Below, piece by piece: positions 1-11,211 of a DNA stretch of 64,000 nt (its first letter is position 1; each line of letters starts with the position of its first letter). The DNA is from Paramacrobiotus metropolitanus. Taxonomy: Eukaryota; Tardigrada; Eutardigrada; Parachela; Macrobiotidae. The position numbers and the translations under genes were made by a program. The notes under the pieces are model-generated. The model searched no databases. It was not told the origin of the DNA and saw nothing but the letters and a program-made list of their open reading frames with translations. The DNA lies in the NCBI RefSeq assembly GCF_019649055.1, contig NW_026570302.1, positions 372,001 through 436,000 of the forward strand, given 5' to 3'.

Positions 1-565
1 ATTTCTCCTCGGTAAAGCGACGATGGACGTGGGTCAGTTGGCGTTGTCGCACATAAAATCTGCAAACACGGTACCAGTACTATAACAGGTACTCTGTACA
101 TATTATTACTGAGCGCTTCATCAAGACATACCAACTTTACCACGTTTATTTAAACATCCCTATGCGTGTCCCGTAATTTTTATCGAATTTTTGTAGGTAC
201 AGATAGAAGGTTTTTGGCGCAAGGTTTCGGAAAATTTAGATCGATATTAGGCATGCATCAGGCATGGCCATGCCTAAGTGCGCCTAGGACGCAAGTAGCG
301 GGGCGGGGCGCCCCGTCGTGTATGTTCGGTGTAAACCGTGAATTTTTGTTTTTGCAATTACCGCTGAGTTAATGCGACAGAAATTATGGGACAAGCCTGT
401 ACAGGTTCCAACTGAAAACTACAACGACGGTTGTTCCTTGACTTCCTTCCAAAGCAAACGACGTAGCCCGGGCATCTAATGCTTCCGAATTGGTTGAAGA
501 GATATGGATTTTCAATTTACAGCAGATTCAATCAGACAGGTTAACATCTAGAAACAAAAAGATGA
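1..565. other. Left-edge stretch without a supportable gene
   Basis: I see no coding exon I can support. Short open frames lack recognisable domains or splice partners. Around 20-45 (+) a short stretch resembles the start of one exon of the unknown paralogue family annotated at 26.98-30.94 and 56.80-58.95 kb (ACGATG, then GGTCAGTTGG). It is too short to call a third copy. Confidence 0.4.
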
Positions 566-3229
566 CTAACATTTCAAACGTACCCGACGCGCTTTGGTGC
601 TTTGAATATCCAGATTATTCGCGATGGTCGCCAACTCTTCAGACAGTTTCTCCAACTTATCCCCGTCCAGAACCGGTAAATTCCCGTCCAGGGCATCCCA
701 CACGGCACATTCAAAATTTCCATCCAACTTCAGTTGGGTATTCACGAAAACCTGCGATAGGGTCAGAGTCAGCGGAATATACGTGTATCTGGCGATTTTG
801 GCGGATTTCTTGTAGCTCCGGATGGACAGCGGAACACGACAGCGGATCAGGTGGAGGCTGTCGCACGGAAGTGCGCCGCACGTCCCAATGAAATCATCGA
901 GAAGGATTTCCCCCCAGTCGCCATCTAGGATGCTTGGTGCCGCTGGGTCAGGATGATGCACACTGCAATTGCCGGTGAAATCCATCTTCCCGAATGACAA
1001 AGCACATCGCAGTTTCCTCAGGTAGATCGCTGACAACCGGATGCCGGGATTACGCTGGCCAACGTAAATGATCACATGCAGCACTTTCAAGAAGTCTTTC
1101 ATTTCCAGTATTCGCTGGCGATCGGTCAGGATAATGTGTTTGGTTGATGGGCGAAGACAGTGGAAGACCGTCGACATCATGCAGCGAAGAATGCAGGAGA
1201 AATTGGATGTTCCGCTGCCTTTGACTGAAATCATAATTTAATGACGTTTTTTAAGCATTTTAATCTTTAAATCAAACCGGGTTTTGAGCGTCAGAAATGC
1301 TTTGAAATAAGGAATGTAGAACAAAATATTTTCTTAATAATATATTATTCAAAAAATATATAGAGTATATTAAGATATTCTAGAAAAAAGTTTTAGAAAT
1401 TCATATATTATTAAAAACAATTTTAGAAAGAAAAATTGATCAAATCGATCAAATCGGCATTTAATTTGATAAAAATACCGTTCAGTATAAACTACTATAA
1501 TAGCTGTTGAAAGTAACGATAGAAGTACATCAGTAATGACCCGTTTCATTGCATTTCATTTCAAATCATTTTAAGCGGTCCACAACTGTTAGCGAGTCAA
1601 CCCTACCGCTGCCATCCGTCCCAGCTATAAGGCAATCAGTCAAAGCAGGCAAATCCACGATGCCATTCCATATACAACAGACCGCGCGGAGTCGGTTCTG
1701 TTCGCACGTGTCCAGATGGGAAAACACCTCTCGCCATAATTCCACCGGTACAGCTCGAAATTCGTCCACTGGACCGTCGTTAGGTGTGAGCGCAATCAGT
1801 TTTCTTGTGTTAGGGTACAGGGGCAGTAAATCCAGCACCAGCACAAAGTCCTGGAAACGCTGAACAAATCATGGATTAAAAAATGACTGTCGATATGCCA
1901 GTACAGCTTTTCTGCTATGAAAAAAAGAAATGTGCCATGCATGTGTGTGATGGTGCGTAATGGGCAACCCCTCTGGCTCAAAATTTTATTAAAGGCTCTA
2001 ATTCGTTTGTATTATAACGCAAAAATGCTTGTGTTCGCTACACAAATGCAGAAAAATGTTTGTTATGGAAAATCCAAAGTTTGCAAGTAAAAAGGTTTGC
2101 GGATAAAGGAGATATTCCTAACGCGTTACGCTATTTGAGTTGAGCATCAGCAGGCTGCTTTATGGGGCAGTCGCCGTAGATTTGCATGCTTGGGCTAATG
2201 CATTTTAACTACTAAATCTTAATCGCCAAATTATTGCTCTTTTTCCAATCGTTTTACACTTTTACTCACAAATTTTTCTATTTTCCAAAACAAAAAACAA
2301 TTTTGTCTATATGTTTCTTAAGCAATGACAAGAACGGTTTCAATGAAATTAAGGAGTATCGTAAAATACCGAAACTGCAGCCCAGTGTGCAACACCTGGA
2401 CTCCTGGAGCAGAACAATTTTCATAGCAAAAAATGCTAACCTGGGATACAGAGTGACAATTAGTAAAACTTTGGGTCCGCTTTACCTGAAATTTTGAATA
2501 GCATTTTTGGGTATTCTCGGCCAGCGTATGTCGACGTCCAATACACCATATACGTCCATCGGTGATGCCCACACAGCAGAAAGGTTCATCCCGTAACAAC
2601 AGTTCCATATTCAAACGTTCAACGTCGATGTTACCGACAACGAAACACTTTTGTCGTTTAGGTAACGAAACACTAAACTTGGCGAACTCTCCTTTGGCCA
2701 CGGCCACGGGCTGCTTGAATACGACGCCCTCAACATAACCCTCAAAATGCTCGATCAGACGGGCTGCAAACTGTGGCGGAACAGGACGGCCCACAGCGCC
2801 CCACCATCCCCTGGGGCTCGGGAACCTCCAGCGAATACGCTCCACGGGAACAATATCCTGAAGCTCTATCTTGTTCCACCAGTGGACCACTGCCAGACCG
2901 TACGAACTTGGTGCTTCGTGGGGTATTAGACTGTTCATTTCACCCGGGACCCACATCCAGGGACCGCAGAGAGATTCCCGTACCAACACTTCCACGGGGA
3001 TCGATGCTTTTGCAAAGGCATGGAGCGGGTTGGTTCCGCGCGTCGGCAGAGGTTCCGAAGCAGTGGGAAGGTAGATGCTACCGAAAGCAGTGAGTTCCCG
3101 TCGTCGATTAGGGCAGAGAAAATCGATGAACAGTCCGTTGTCAGCGACGTCCACTACGCGTCCGTAGCGCAGCAGGCCGTCGTCGCCCAAGATGTCCACA
3201 CTGTTGGGGAGGTAGACTGCACGCCACAT
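566..3229 (-). CDS. F-box protein with a long novel N-terminal region (three exons)
   Basis: The model has exons 3229-2486, 1859-1607 and 1224-566, joined in frame (CAG|GTAAAG to TTCAG|CGT, then GCG|GTAGGG to TTTCAG|TC), giving 551 residues. Residues 285-325 form an F-box (PVELWREVFSHL, then LRAVCCIWNGIVDLPAL), the module that binds Skp1 in SCF ubiquitin ligases. The 248-residue first exon has no domain I can name. It opens MWRAVYLPNSVDILGDDG and is rich in Trp and Arg-Arg motifs. The last exon has leucine-rich stretches that may be degenerate LRR-like substrate-binding repeats, which is inference. The start is the first in-frame ATG; upstream in-frame codons are not ATG. Codon frame stays open to a TAG in exon 3. 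Skp1 binding is family knowledge; the substrate is unknown. Confidence 0.75.
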
Positions 3230-3545
3230 GACAGACACGACGATCGAATTCTCCTGGTAGGAATCGCAGTTAACTGAAATTATTTAATACAGAAAACGTG
3301 CGTTTTCCAGTTTCTGCAAAACTTGTTTCTGTTCTTCGATCAAGCTTGACAAAAGTTTTGATGCAAAACCACCTACAACTCAAAGATGTGCAAAGTTTGT
3401 TGACTATGTACGAGTAAGCCGCACACCGTGGCGGAAGCACATTGGTGACAAACAAGCAGTACGGTTGCAGCGGCAACCGCCAGTAGAAGGCGGCCACCCA
3501 GGTCTTGTTTCTTACAGATTTGCCACTTATTTTCACAGTAATACT
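3230..3545. other. Short spacer between F-box gene and Harbinger element
   Basis: AT-rich spacer with no supported gene. It ends in ACT (3543-3545), the left copy of the 3-bp target duplication of the Harbinger transposon that follows. It may include the promoter of the leftward F-box gene, but no TATA box stands out. Confidence 0.4.
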
Positions 3546-3887
3546 TATGGGACACAAATATAAATATGCAAACCCAGATAAGCACTTTTGTTCACGTCAC
3601 AACGACCTCCCCTTTACGGCAGTTGGTCCATATTGCGTGACGCAGATATGCAGAACTTGCATATCCCGCCCAGAATAAGCAAAATAAAAAAACTACTCCG
3701 GAGTAGTTTTTGAAATGGCAGTCTAAATAAGTGACCAATTCATAACGTAACAAACCGAACGTTCTGTATCGTTTTTCAGCAGGTTCTCCCTCTTGTTTCT
3801 GTCACCTTAGTGCTGTTTTATTTCCACTTGTAATTGCAAACACTCCATAGCAGTAGGCTAGTAGCCTGTAATGTTTTTGGACCGATC

Positions 3888-5221
3888 ATGTCTTGCTCTT
3901 CGTCTCCGAATCCACCTTCGCCAGCAGCACTGGAGCCTCTACCTAAGAAACAGAAAACCGTGAACAGGGCTGGCGGACCCGTTTCCTCTGCCATCGTATC
4001 TCGTTCATCAACGGCGCCTGTTTCTACTGTGACTGCAGTCCCGACATCAAGAAAATACAGGCAATGGTCGAAGAATGAAGAGCAAGTTTTGGTCGAATGG
4101 ATGGCAGAAGAGTCTAACTTCGGCAGATGGAAATCATCTGGTAAACAACATGAAGTAGGGATTGGTGTTAAAAGCAATGGAGAGAAGCGCACAGCCGTGG
4201 CCCGCATAATTGCTCAGCACATCGCCGTTCAGTGCAAGACCCAGGCACTGGATCCCAAGGCCATCACGCAGAAGGTAGCCAAATGGGAAGACCAGTACAA
4301 AAAGGTGAACGCCTGGCTGAAAGGAACAGGTGAAGGAATCCTCGATCCCACTCTAGACAGAGCGGGAAATCTCAAGTTGCCCACAGTGCAAGGTACAGGA
4401 AACTAAACACGTATTTAAATTTTTATACAAGAATATGATATCATAACTACTCATGTATCTTTTTATTTGTCAGCCGTGATCGTTTTTACAATTCCATTTT
4501 CGCGAGTTCTTATACTTTGATACGACTTATATTATTTCTACGTGAGTCGATGATTGCAGAGGAGGTGGTCAAGCGGTTCAAATATTTTTTTGAACTGGAT
4601 GCGACGTTCAGCGACAGACCAGGGATCGAACCGCCGAGTGTCAGTGAAACTGGCCAGAATGAAGATGATCCGGAAGTGATCTTGTGCTTGACTAATGCAC
4701 CATATGAAGCTCAGATAGGCGATCAAGTGTCTCCTGGATCCGATGAAGCCAACGTCCCAACGCCAAGTGCTGATAATGCTCCGGTCTACGCTGAATCGGC
4801 CGATCTGGATACGAGGAGCTATCGGGATAAGAGACTAGATGGCGATGTGGACAGCTCAGAGTCTGATACCGATACAGCAGCAAAATACGTGGCGGTGTTA
4901 AATCGTAGACTGACTAAACCGACGAAGGAGAAAATTCCAGCACCGACAAAAAGCTCACTTTCGTTTTCCCAGACGCTTATTACACTGGAAAAAAGCCGCG
5001 CAGAATGTCATGCGAAAGACTTGGAACTGCAACGCGAGCGTACGGCCACCAAAAATGAACTGGAAAAAGAGCGCCTTAATCTTCAAAGGCAACAATTAGC
5101 CGCGGAAGCTGAGGACAGAGAAATTCGCAAAGCGGAAGCCGAAACTCACCGGCTTGAAGCAGAAAACCGTCGCATGGAATTACGTATAAAAATGAGAGAG
5201 CTGGGCTTAGATATCAACTAA
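3888..5221 (+). CDS. Harbinger Myb/SANT-like accessory protein (two exons)
   Basis: Exons 3888-4392 and 4560-5221 join in frame (CAAG|GTACAGG to GATTGCAG|AGG), giving 388 residues. Residues about 55-155 form a trihelix or Myb/SANT-like domain with spaced tryptophans (RQWSKNEEQVLVEWM, NFGRWKSSG, KWEDQYKKVNAWLKG). The last 90 residues are a charged Glu/Arg/Lys coiled coil ending MRELGLDIN. In known Harbinger elements the second protein binds the transposon ends and brings the nuclease to the nucleus; that role is inferred here from the family. The start is the first ATG in frame; it follows the left inverted repeat by about 290 bp. Confidence 0.8.
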
Positions 5222-5412
5222 TGATTATGTGAAATGCGCGTACTAGCACTTGCAATGTGTCATAAAAAAGGAGTTATGATTATGATAGCGGACTGCCGTC
5301 AAACTACTGTTAATTTTAATATAAAATTTTAGTGGATGAAACAGTGGACGAATAATTTTAAATAAATTTAATAATGCGACCCGAAATTTATAACAAGCAG
5401 AAAAACAGTAGA

Positions 5413-6699
5413 TCACTCAAGTAAGCTGGTTAATACAGCGCACTTAATCCGCTCTCTTTTTTGTGGTCCTGCTTCGTTGGCATCGATGGGATCAGCAGCA
5501 TCGTTGTCGGCGTTTGTGGCGTGGTCTGGCAATTCACCCCATTCGTCTTCATACGGGTCTTTACATTCGATACAAATATTATGTAAAATGGCACAAATTC
5601 GAAACCAGTATACTGCACGTGTATGGTCTTTCTTAGATTTAATTAAAACGCGCAGTCCTTTTAACGCTTGAAAGCGATTTTTTGTCATACCAATGGTATG
5701 TTCAATGCCCACTCTTGCGCCCGAATGTAATTTACTGAAGCGACGATTATCTCGGTTGTTAGTTTTTTCACTTTTCCGGTACGGCGTGATCACGGAAGTT
5801 GTGCAGGTATACGCGCTGTCTCCAAGAAGGTATTCATCGTTTTCAAAATATTTCCCTGGGTTGCGGTAAAGATCAGTACTTTTATACACGCGACTGTCAT
5901 GAGCGGAGCCAGTAAAACCACAGCAAGTGTAAAGGATTCGCCTGTCGTAATCGCAAACAACCATGGCAGACAGCGAATAAACTTTCTTCCGGCTAAAATA
6001 ATCCTCCCCGTGAACAGCTGGCTTGTATGCTAACACGATATCCGTCCCATCCACATAGCCCACACAGCTAGGAAAATGATGTTTCGCTTTAATACGTTGC
6101 TTCGTTACCCGTTTCTCTTCCTCGGTTGGCCACCGCACGATATCCTTCTCCAGCGAGAGCAGTGATACCATCACTCTACCAGTGAACAGTTCGACGGTTC
6201 CCTCCGATATCCCGAACTTTCTGGCCACACAACCAAGAGAAACAGCATTACCAGTTGATCCCAGACGGCACAAAGCGGTCGCTAGCTGTTTTTCAACTGA
6301 TGTCTGGCTATAGCGAGAATTGTTAACAAAAATCCGATGGGTGCTTATCCGGTCCAGAACGGCGTCAAACGTGGCACGTGTCAATCGCATCTCCTGCTTA
6401 AATCGGGAGTCGTCCAGATAAAATAACAGGTTGTCAAAAAAGCTGTGGGATTTTGGAACACGCAGCCGAAAGGTGTATCTTATGTAATCCAGATAAAGCC
6501 GTAATATCAAAGGGGAAGTCAGATCATCCAGGTAGCTGTTAAAAATGCATCCCGTTTCTTCTTCTTTGTCTTCTCCGGAACTGGACTCGGTATCGTCGGT
6601 GGCACGAAACCGGTTATCAAGAATTTGACGTAAGCAGTCATGCAGCACCGTCCGCTCCGTCAATCTTATGGCCAGTTCACGGTGGTTAACGCGCGGCAT
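5413..6699 (-). CDS. Harbinger DDE transposase (HARBI1-like nuclease)
   Basis: This is an intact single-exon frame of 428 residues from the ATG at 6699. The catalytic triad is visible: Asp217 in GYVDGTDI, Asp294 in LLGDSAY and Glu333 in GIEHTIG followed by NRFQALKGLR, matching the DDE_4/HARBI1 pattern. The N-terminal third holds a helix-turn-helix-like stretch (VARKFGISEGTVELFTGRV). An upstream in-frame ATG would add 22 residues, but MPRVNHRE is the more conserved-looking start. It converges with the Myb-like gene at a 191-bp spacer. It cuts and rejoins the element ends during transposition (family knowledge). Confidence 0.93.
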   Translation of the reverse strand: MPRVNHRELAIRLTERTVLHDCLRQILDNRFRATDDTESSSGEDKEEETGCIFNSYLDDLTSPLILRLYLDYIRYTFRLRVPKSHSFFDNLLFYLDDSRFKQEMRLTRATFDAVLDRISTHRIFVNNSRYSQTSVEKQLATALCRLGSTGNAVSLGCVARKFGISEGTVELFTGRVMVSLLSLEKDIVRWPTEEEKRVTKQRIKAKHHFPSCVGYVDGTDIVLAYKPAVHGEDYFSRKKVYSLSAMVVCDYDRRILYTCCGFTGSAHDSRVYKSTDLYRNPGKYFENDEYLLGDSAYTCTTSVITPYRKSEKTNNRDNRRFSKLHSGARVGIEHTIGMTKNRFQALKGLRVLIKSKKDHTRAVYWFRICAILHNICIECKDPYEDEWGELPDHATNADNDAADPIDANEAGPQKRERIKCAVLTSLLE

Positions 6700-7054
6700 G
6701 ATGATACAGTTGAATTTAAAGTGGTTTAGTTTAGAAAATAATGAGAACAGCCCATGCGCTAGCATTTATTTGTTTGAGTTTTTTATTAGTACTGTGACCG
6801 TTCTTGAAGGCAGCTACGTTCAGTGCGGGAAGAATTCCGATATGCAGTTATCAAAACGGTGCACAAAGCTGGAAAGCGCGCGTAAATTACGCAGCGGAAA
6901 TAGGCAACGGTTTACTGGTTGGTTGAGATTTGCCAGTGACGTGAACAAAAGTGCTTTTCTTGGTTTGCATATTTATATTTGTGTCCCATAACTGTAAACT
7001 TATTAAGAGCTCTCCAGACTCCTAGTCAAGCCAAACTGCCAAGAGGAACCAAAG

Positions 7055-7770
7055 TCTAGTGATGTGCTACTAAATAAAACTAGATAAATGCTATTTAATT
7101 AGTAAAAGCTTCCCTAAAATTAAATGTGTAGTAAACAGTAAAGTTTTACAGGCAAGATTAGTAAAAGTAAGTAAATATTCAGCTACAATAGTAAATAGTA
7201 AGTAAATAGTAAGATTTGGCTTTCGCTAAAAAAAGTTATTTACTAATTCATTTACTAATCGAATTTTTTCGAATAACCAGAAGACTCATTGCTGTACAAG
7301 GGGAGGTTCATCATTAACGGTGATGCATAGCCTAAAGTTGGTGCCTTAACAGACGGTGGTATGCTGCTCACGTAAACGCAATGTACCGCCGACCCGAAAC
7401 TGCGGTTACGTAAAGTACTTATAATTATAGGATTTGAAACACTGCAATGCAGCAGCAGCCTGGCAAGCAGACTGTGCAGCATAGTTGTTCTGTTAGATTC
7501 TGCCTTTACACCATAGATTCGCATAAAATACAGTAATGTATATTTTGATTCCTTCATGAAATGCACAAGCTTCCCAAAAATGATAATAACATTAAATTAA
7601 TAATTAAATTAAATTTATTTAGTATAATTAGTAAGTAATTGGTTGGGAAAAATGTGAATAGTAAGTAATAGTAAGTATTTCAAAAATTTTTGGGTTAATA
7701 GTAAGTAAAAGTTTTGGAAGATTAGTAAATAGTAAGTAAGGTAGCATGAAGCTGTAGTAGCACATCACTA
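7055..7770. mobile_element. Degraded non-autonomous hAT-like element
   Basis: The ends are inverted copies of TAGTGATGTGCTACTA (starting 7057, and complementary at 7755-7770), the kind of terminus seen in hAT elements. The flanks AACCAAAG (7047-7054) and AACCAAAC (7771-7778) match at 7 of 8 bases, as an aged 8-bp target duplication would. The inside is AT-rich and repeats AGTAAGTAA and AGTAAATAGTAAG near both ends in the same orientation. No coding capacity is seen. It lies only 64 bp from the end of the Harbinger element. Confidence 0.6.
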
Positions 7771-8069
7771 AACCAAACCCTGACAGACTGATTTCGGCTT
7801 CGTCTTGTCTTAGCTCAAAACTGTTCACGTTCGTCGTTTTTGGGATACATCATTTTAAACTGAAATAAATTAGTTTCTTCATCAAAAATTAAACTTTATT
7901 TCCTCCGCAAAATATGATCAGTGTGCAAGAAATACAGAAAGGAATGCGCAAAACAGTGCAAAAAATGTTTAAAAGAACAGCTGCGTTGTACTGACAGTGA
8001 CAACTGACCGAAAACACCAAACGCAATAATAATACACAACTAAGCGTATCAGTCACGCATGCCAGCTGG

Positions 8070-10330
8070 CTATTCGGCATTATCAGTGTCGTCTTCATCT
8101 GTACCAGAGTTATTCTCATCGGTTCCAGAATCATCACCACTTTGATGTTCTTCATAATATCCTACAATGTCGCTAACCAAACACTCCGGCGAAAGGCGAT
8201 GCTGCAGCGGCAGACAGAAGGTCTTCTGCGCATAATCACCGCCCGCCAGATCCGCTTTCAATTCCTTCGTCATCGGCACATCCATCAGGGTCCATTCATC
8301 CCTTTTGACATCGTATCTTTCGAAAGACATCAGCGCCCGCTTGCGCTGATTGTTCCCGCCCACATGGGTCGTCCCGCCGTACACCCAAATATCTCCGTTC
8401 TTGATGAAGACGCAGTGATGATAACGTGCGATGTTTAGGTTCGCGATGGATTCCGGTTGGGGAGTGTACAGTCTGCTTTCACTCAATGCGACACGAAAGC
8501 ATGCAGTCGTCGCCCTGCTAGTCTCCTTTCTGGAGAAGGAAAACCCTTCGGCATCTACGCAACCGCCCGTGTAGTACAGATACCCGTCCAGGACAATTGT
8601 TCCGCAGCGATGATGGAACTTTTTTTCATCCTCCTTCCAGTAGGTATGCTGCGTCCATTTGTTGCTGCGAACATCGTACAACTCCACCTTGCATTCCGGA
8701 TTGTTCTCGTGCTTCGCGTTAACGGACCCCGCCGACGAGAAGACTATCGTTTCGCGACCAATCGGGACCGCTTCTATTGATTCTCTGTAAGTTGTCGATT
8801 ATGATATTGGTACTATTTTTTGAAATATTGGGTAGACGAAGCCTAGCATCAAACGACACTTACCGGTCGTACTGTGAGTAACATCCGCCTTCGAACTACC
8901 TGACTTCGTGCATTTCCATTTTGGATGCCCGGCGCGCTTGTCCCGTCGCCAGATCAAAGCGGTGCCAGTTTACAAGGTGACGATTATCCCCTGAGGCGCC
9001 GAACAGCTCCGTGCCGACCGCCACGACACACATGCATTCTTCGTGGAAGGGCGAATCCGCCATAATAGTGCGGGTGGCGCCACTGATGCAATCCATCGCA
9101 ATCACATCGTCGTACTTCCCATCCGTCTTGACGGGGAGGATCAGCTCCCGGCCCACGGCCACCGCGAAACCCTCGACGTTAACTCTCGCCCAACACTCTG
9201 CCAGCTTGGCTTGAACGGGCGTGTAGAGCTTGGTCAGTTCGTTGCGGATGAAGTCGAAGCGGAGGAGCTGGTGCGGCTGACCTTTGCGCATGTGGTAGAA
9301 GATTGCCTCTTTCTTCGCTGCACGCTTCAACAACGCTCCACAACCCAGCTGGCGCTCTTCCGCAATCTGCTTCAGTGCCTCAAGCAGTTTTCCGCTCGCG
9401 GTGGCGATCAGCAGATTCATATCCAGATCATCCCACGCAACACAGCTGCTCAGAAGAGGATGTATATGCTGCATTCGTTGCGTGGCGTTATGCATGCACC
9501 ACCATATTATCATCTGCAAGCGCAAGCGTCAACATTCGATACTTCTATTGACAAGTACACGGTGCACCGCAACGTCTATTGAAGTATCGCTGGTTTTCGG
9601 GCTCAAGTTTCTCGTTTACCTTAACTACATAAGATTAAGTGTTGTAACATTTATAGCAAACCGTTTCTGTAACTACTTTGTAAATTAACTCTATCTTCGC
9701 TAGAAGTCATACACGTCTCTAAATAGGCGTACAAACCTGCTACACCATTGCTTCGGATTGTGGAACGAAGTCTTCGTGCGACAGCAGATCCGTGACTTCA
9801 TCCACTGAGCACTTGAGAAACTCTGTTTCGCATGGCTTCGGAAACTGGAGAAACTTGGCACCATGCAGGAAGTTTTTTAAAATCGCTCCAGAGGTCAAAG
9901 TCTCCAAATCCACCAGAGCCTCGCGACGGGCCGATCGCCACAAGCGGTAGGCGCGCTTCGGTCGCTTCATCTCTTCGTCCAAGATTCCGGCAGCCATTTT
10001 CTCCGCTTTCTCCATTTGCAGGTATTTGGCGACCATCCACACTTTAACGGATTCTTTCCGATCAACGGACAATTCCGAGTCTTTCTGGCCCAGGCTCTCC
10101 ACCAATTTGACTAGCGCTTTTGGGCAGACATCGGCCGGTAGCTGCAGTTCAATGACTGTCGCGTCGCTCTCCTTGAAATTTCCGGCGAACATGGTGGCGA
10201 AGTACGCTGATTCGGCCACCAGAGCAGCTTTGTCCACGGACACTTCGGAAGTGCCGATGCGCAGCTGGATCCGAATGGAAGTTTGGTCTGGTTGATCCGA
10301 CGTCTTTAATTTCTTCGTTTTAAGACTCAT
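8070..10330 (-). CDS. BTB-BACK-kelch protein, KLHL-like (three exons)
   Basis: Exons 10330-9746, 9513-8900 and 8784-8070 join in phase 0 and phase 2, giving 637 residues. Residues about 20-115 are a BTB domain (IRIQLRIGTSEVSVDKAALV, then FATMFAGNFKESD). Residues about 115-270 look like a BACK region (WRSARREALVDLETL, then CVAWDDLDMNLLIA). Residues about 290-620 are kelch-like repeats (CGTIVLDGYLYYTGG, IWVYGGTTHVGG). The tail is acidic and Ser/Thr-rich (SGTDENNSGTDEDDTD). By family it would bridge Cul3 and a substrate. The first donor (ATG|GTGTAG) is a weak match and is the least certain join. The start is the first in-frame ATG. Confidence 0.8.
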
Positions 10331-11211
10331 TATGGCAATTTTAACAACACGTTCTGGTTTCGACAACTGACAAGCGTAATCGAAGTGCCAACAGTATCTT
10401 GTTACTGGTAGTAACTAGTAAGTACCTCGTAAAAAATGCAAAGTGCAAACCACCAACTGCTTTCGTGAAAGGAAGTTAAATAACTGAATTTTAAAATGGC
10501 TTCGCGTGTATCACTATGTGATGGCTGAAAGCCGGCTCTCCTAATACAGGCCGGTCCGATTCTTAGTTAAATGTGGGAAAGGATAAGAAAAATAATCCAG
10601 TTACCAGCGTGCGGACCGCCCTCCTGATACGCGGAATAAAAGTATTGAGCGAAGAAGTGCTGTCTTGACTCCTTTCTGAATTCCTGATGCTTTCAAACCT
10701 TGCTTAGTTGATCGCGATGTGCAATACCTGATGTACGTACATACCGTTGCATAAAGAAAAAAAAATTCGCACATAAAAATCGAAATCCACGAAAATCGAT
10801 GCGGATGTGGGATTGGCCCATTTCTTAGTTGCTCCGTATTCCGTTTCGTTGCCATACCTCTTCAGAATGTTTTAAAAGTTGCGATTCTTTAAAGATTTTT
10901 TTGTTTACCGGCTATATTTTCCAGAGACTGGTACTAAGGAACGGGGAGACGAGAAACAACAAACTTCGCACCCAGAAGTAACGAAAAAGCTTCCCTGACG
11001 CCAATATTACCAGTATGTGTGCAGTACCAAATACCGGTAGGAGCAATGTTGTTTGTGCAGAAATAGGGCTTTTAAATATTGGTTCATTGCAAAATGCTCG
11101 TACTTCCAGCTTTGTCCAGCTGCTTAAAAAATTCAGTGTATAGTCTCATCAACGGAACCAAAATCTATCTGAAAGTGCAAGAAGAGGCGCATAACGTATC
11201 TGCATCTGTAA
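10331..11211. other. Intergenic, upstream of the BTB-kelch gene
   Basis: No gene I can support. Open frames here (10601-10855 on the minus strand, and one starting at 11079 that runs into the MITE) lack domains and sensible composition. The stretch probably contains the BTB-kelch promoter. TAA at 11209-11211 is the left target duplication of the next element. Confidence 0.35.

Larger units (their letters stand above)
3546..6990. mobile_element. PIF/Harbinger DNA transposon, apparently complete
   Basis: The element is 3,445 bp. Its ends form terminal inverted repeats of about 55 bp (3546-3600 and 6936-6990, both reading TATGGGACACAAATATAAA inward) with only a few mismatches. It is flanked by ACT on both sides (3543-3545, 6991-6993), a 3-bp target duplication as usual for this superfamily, although the common target is TWA. 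It holds the two divergent-function genes expected of Harbinger elements: a Myb/SANT-like DNA-binding protein (+) and a DDE nuclease (-), converging tail to tail. Both frames are unbroken, so the copy may be recent or still active (inference). Confidence 0.9.

Noticed and set aside
1-60. Possible third copy of the unknown gene family on the plus strand
   Set aside because: Only about 25 bases resemble the exon (around ATGGACGTGGGTCAGTTGG) and the reading then diverges.
7255-7566. Minus-strand 103-codon frame inside the hAT-like element
   Set aside because: No transposase motifs; composition fits chance in AT-rich sequence.
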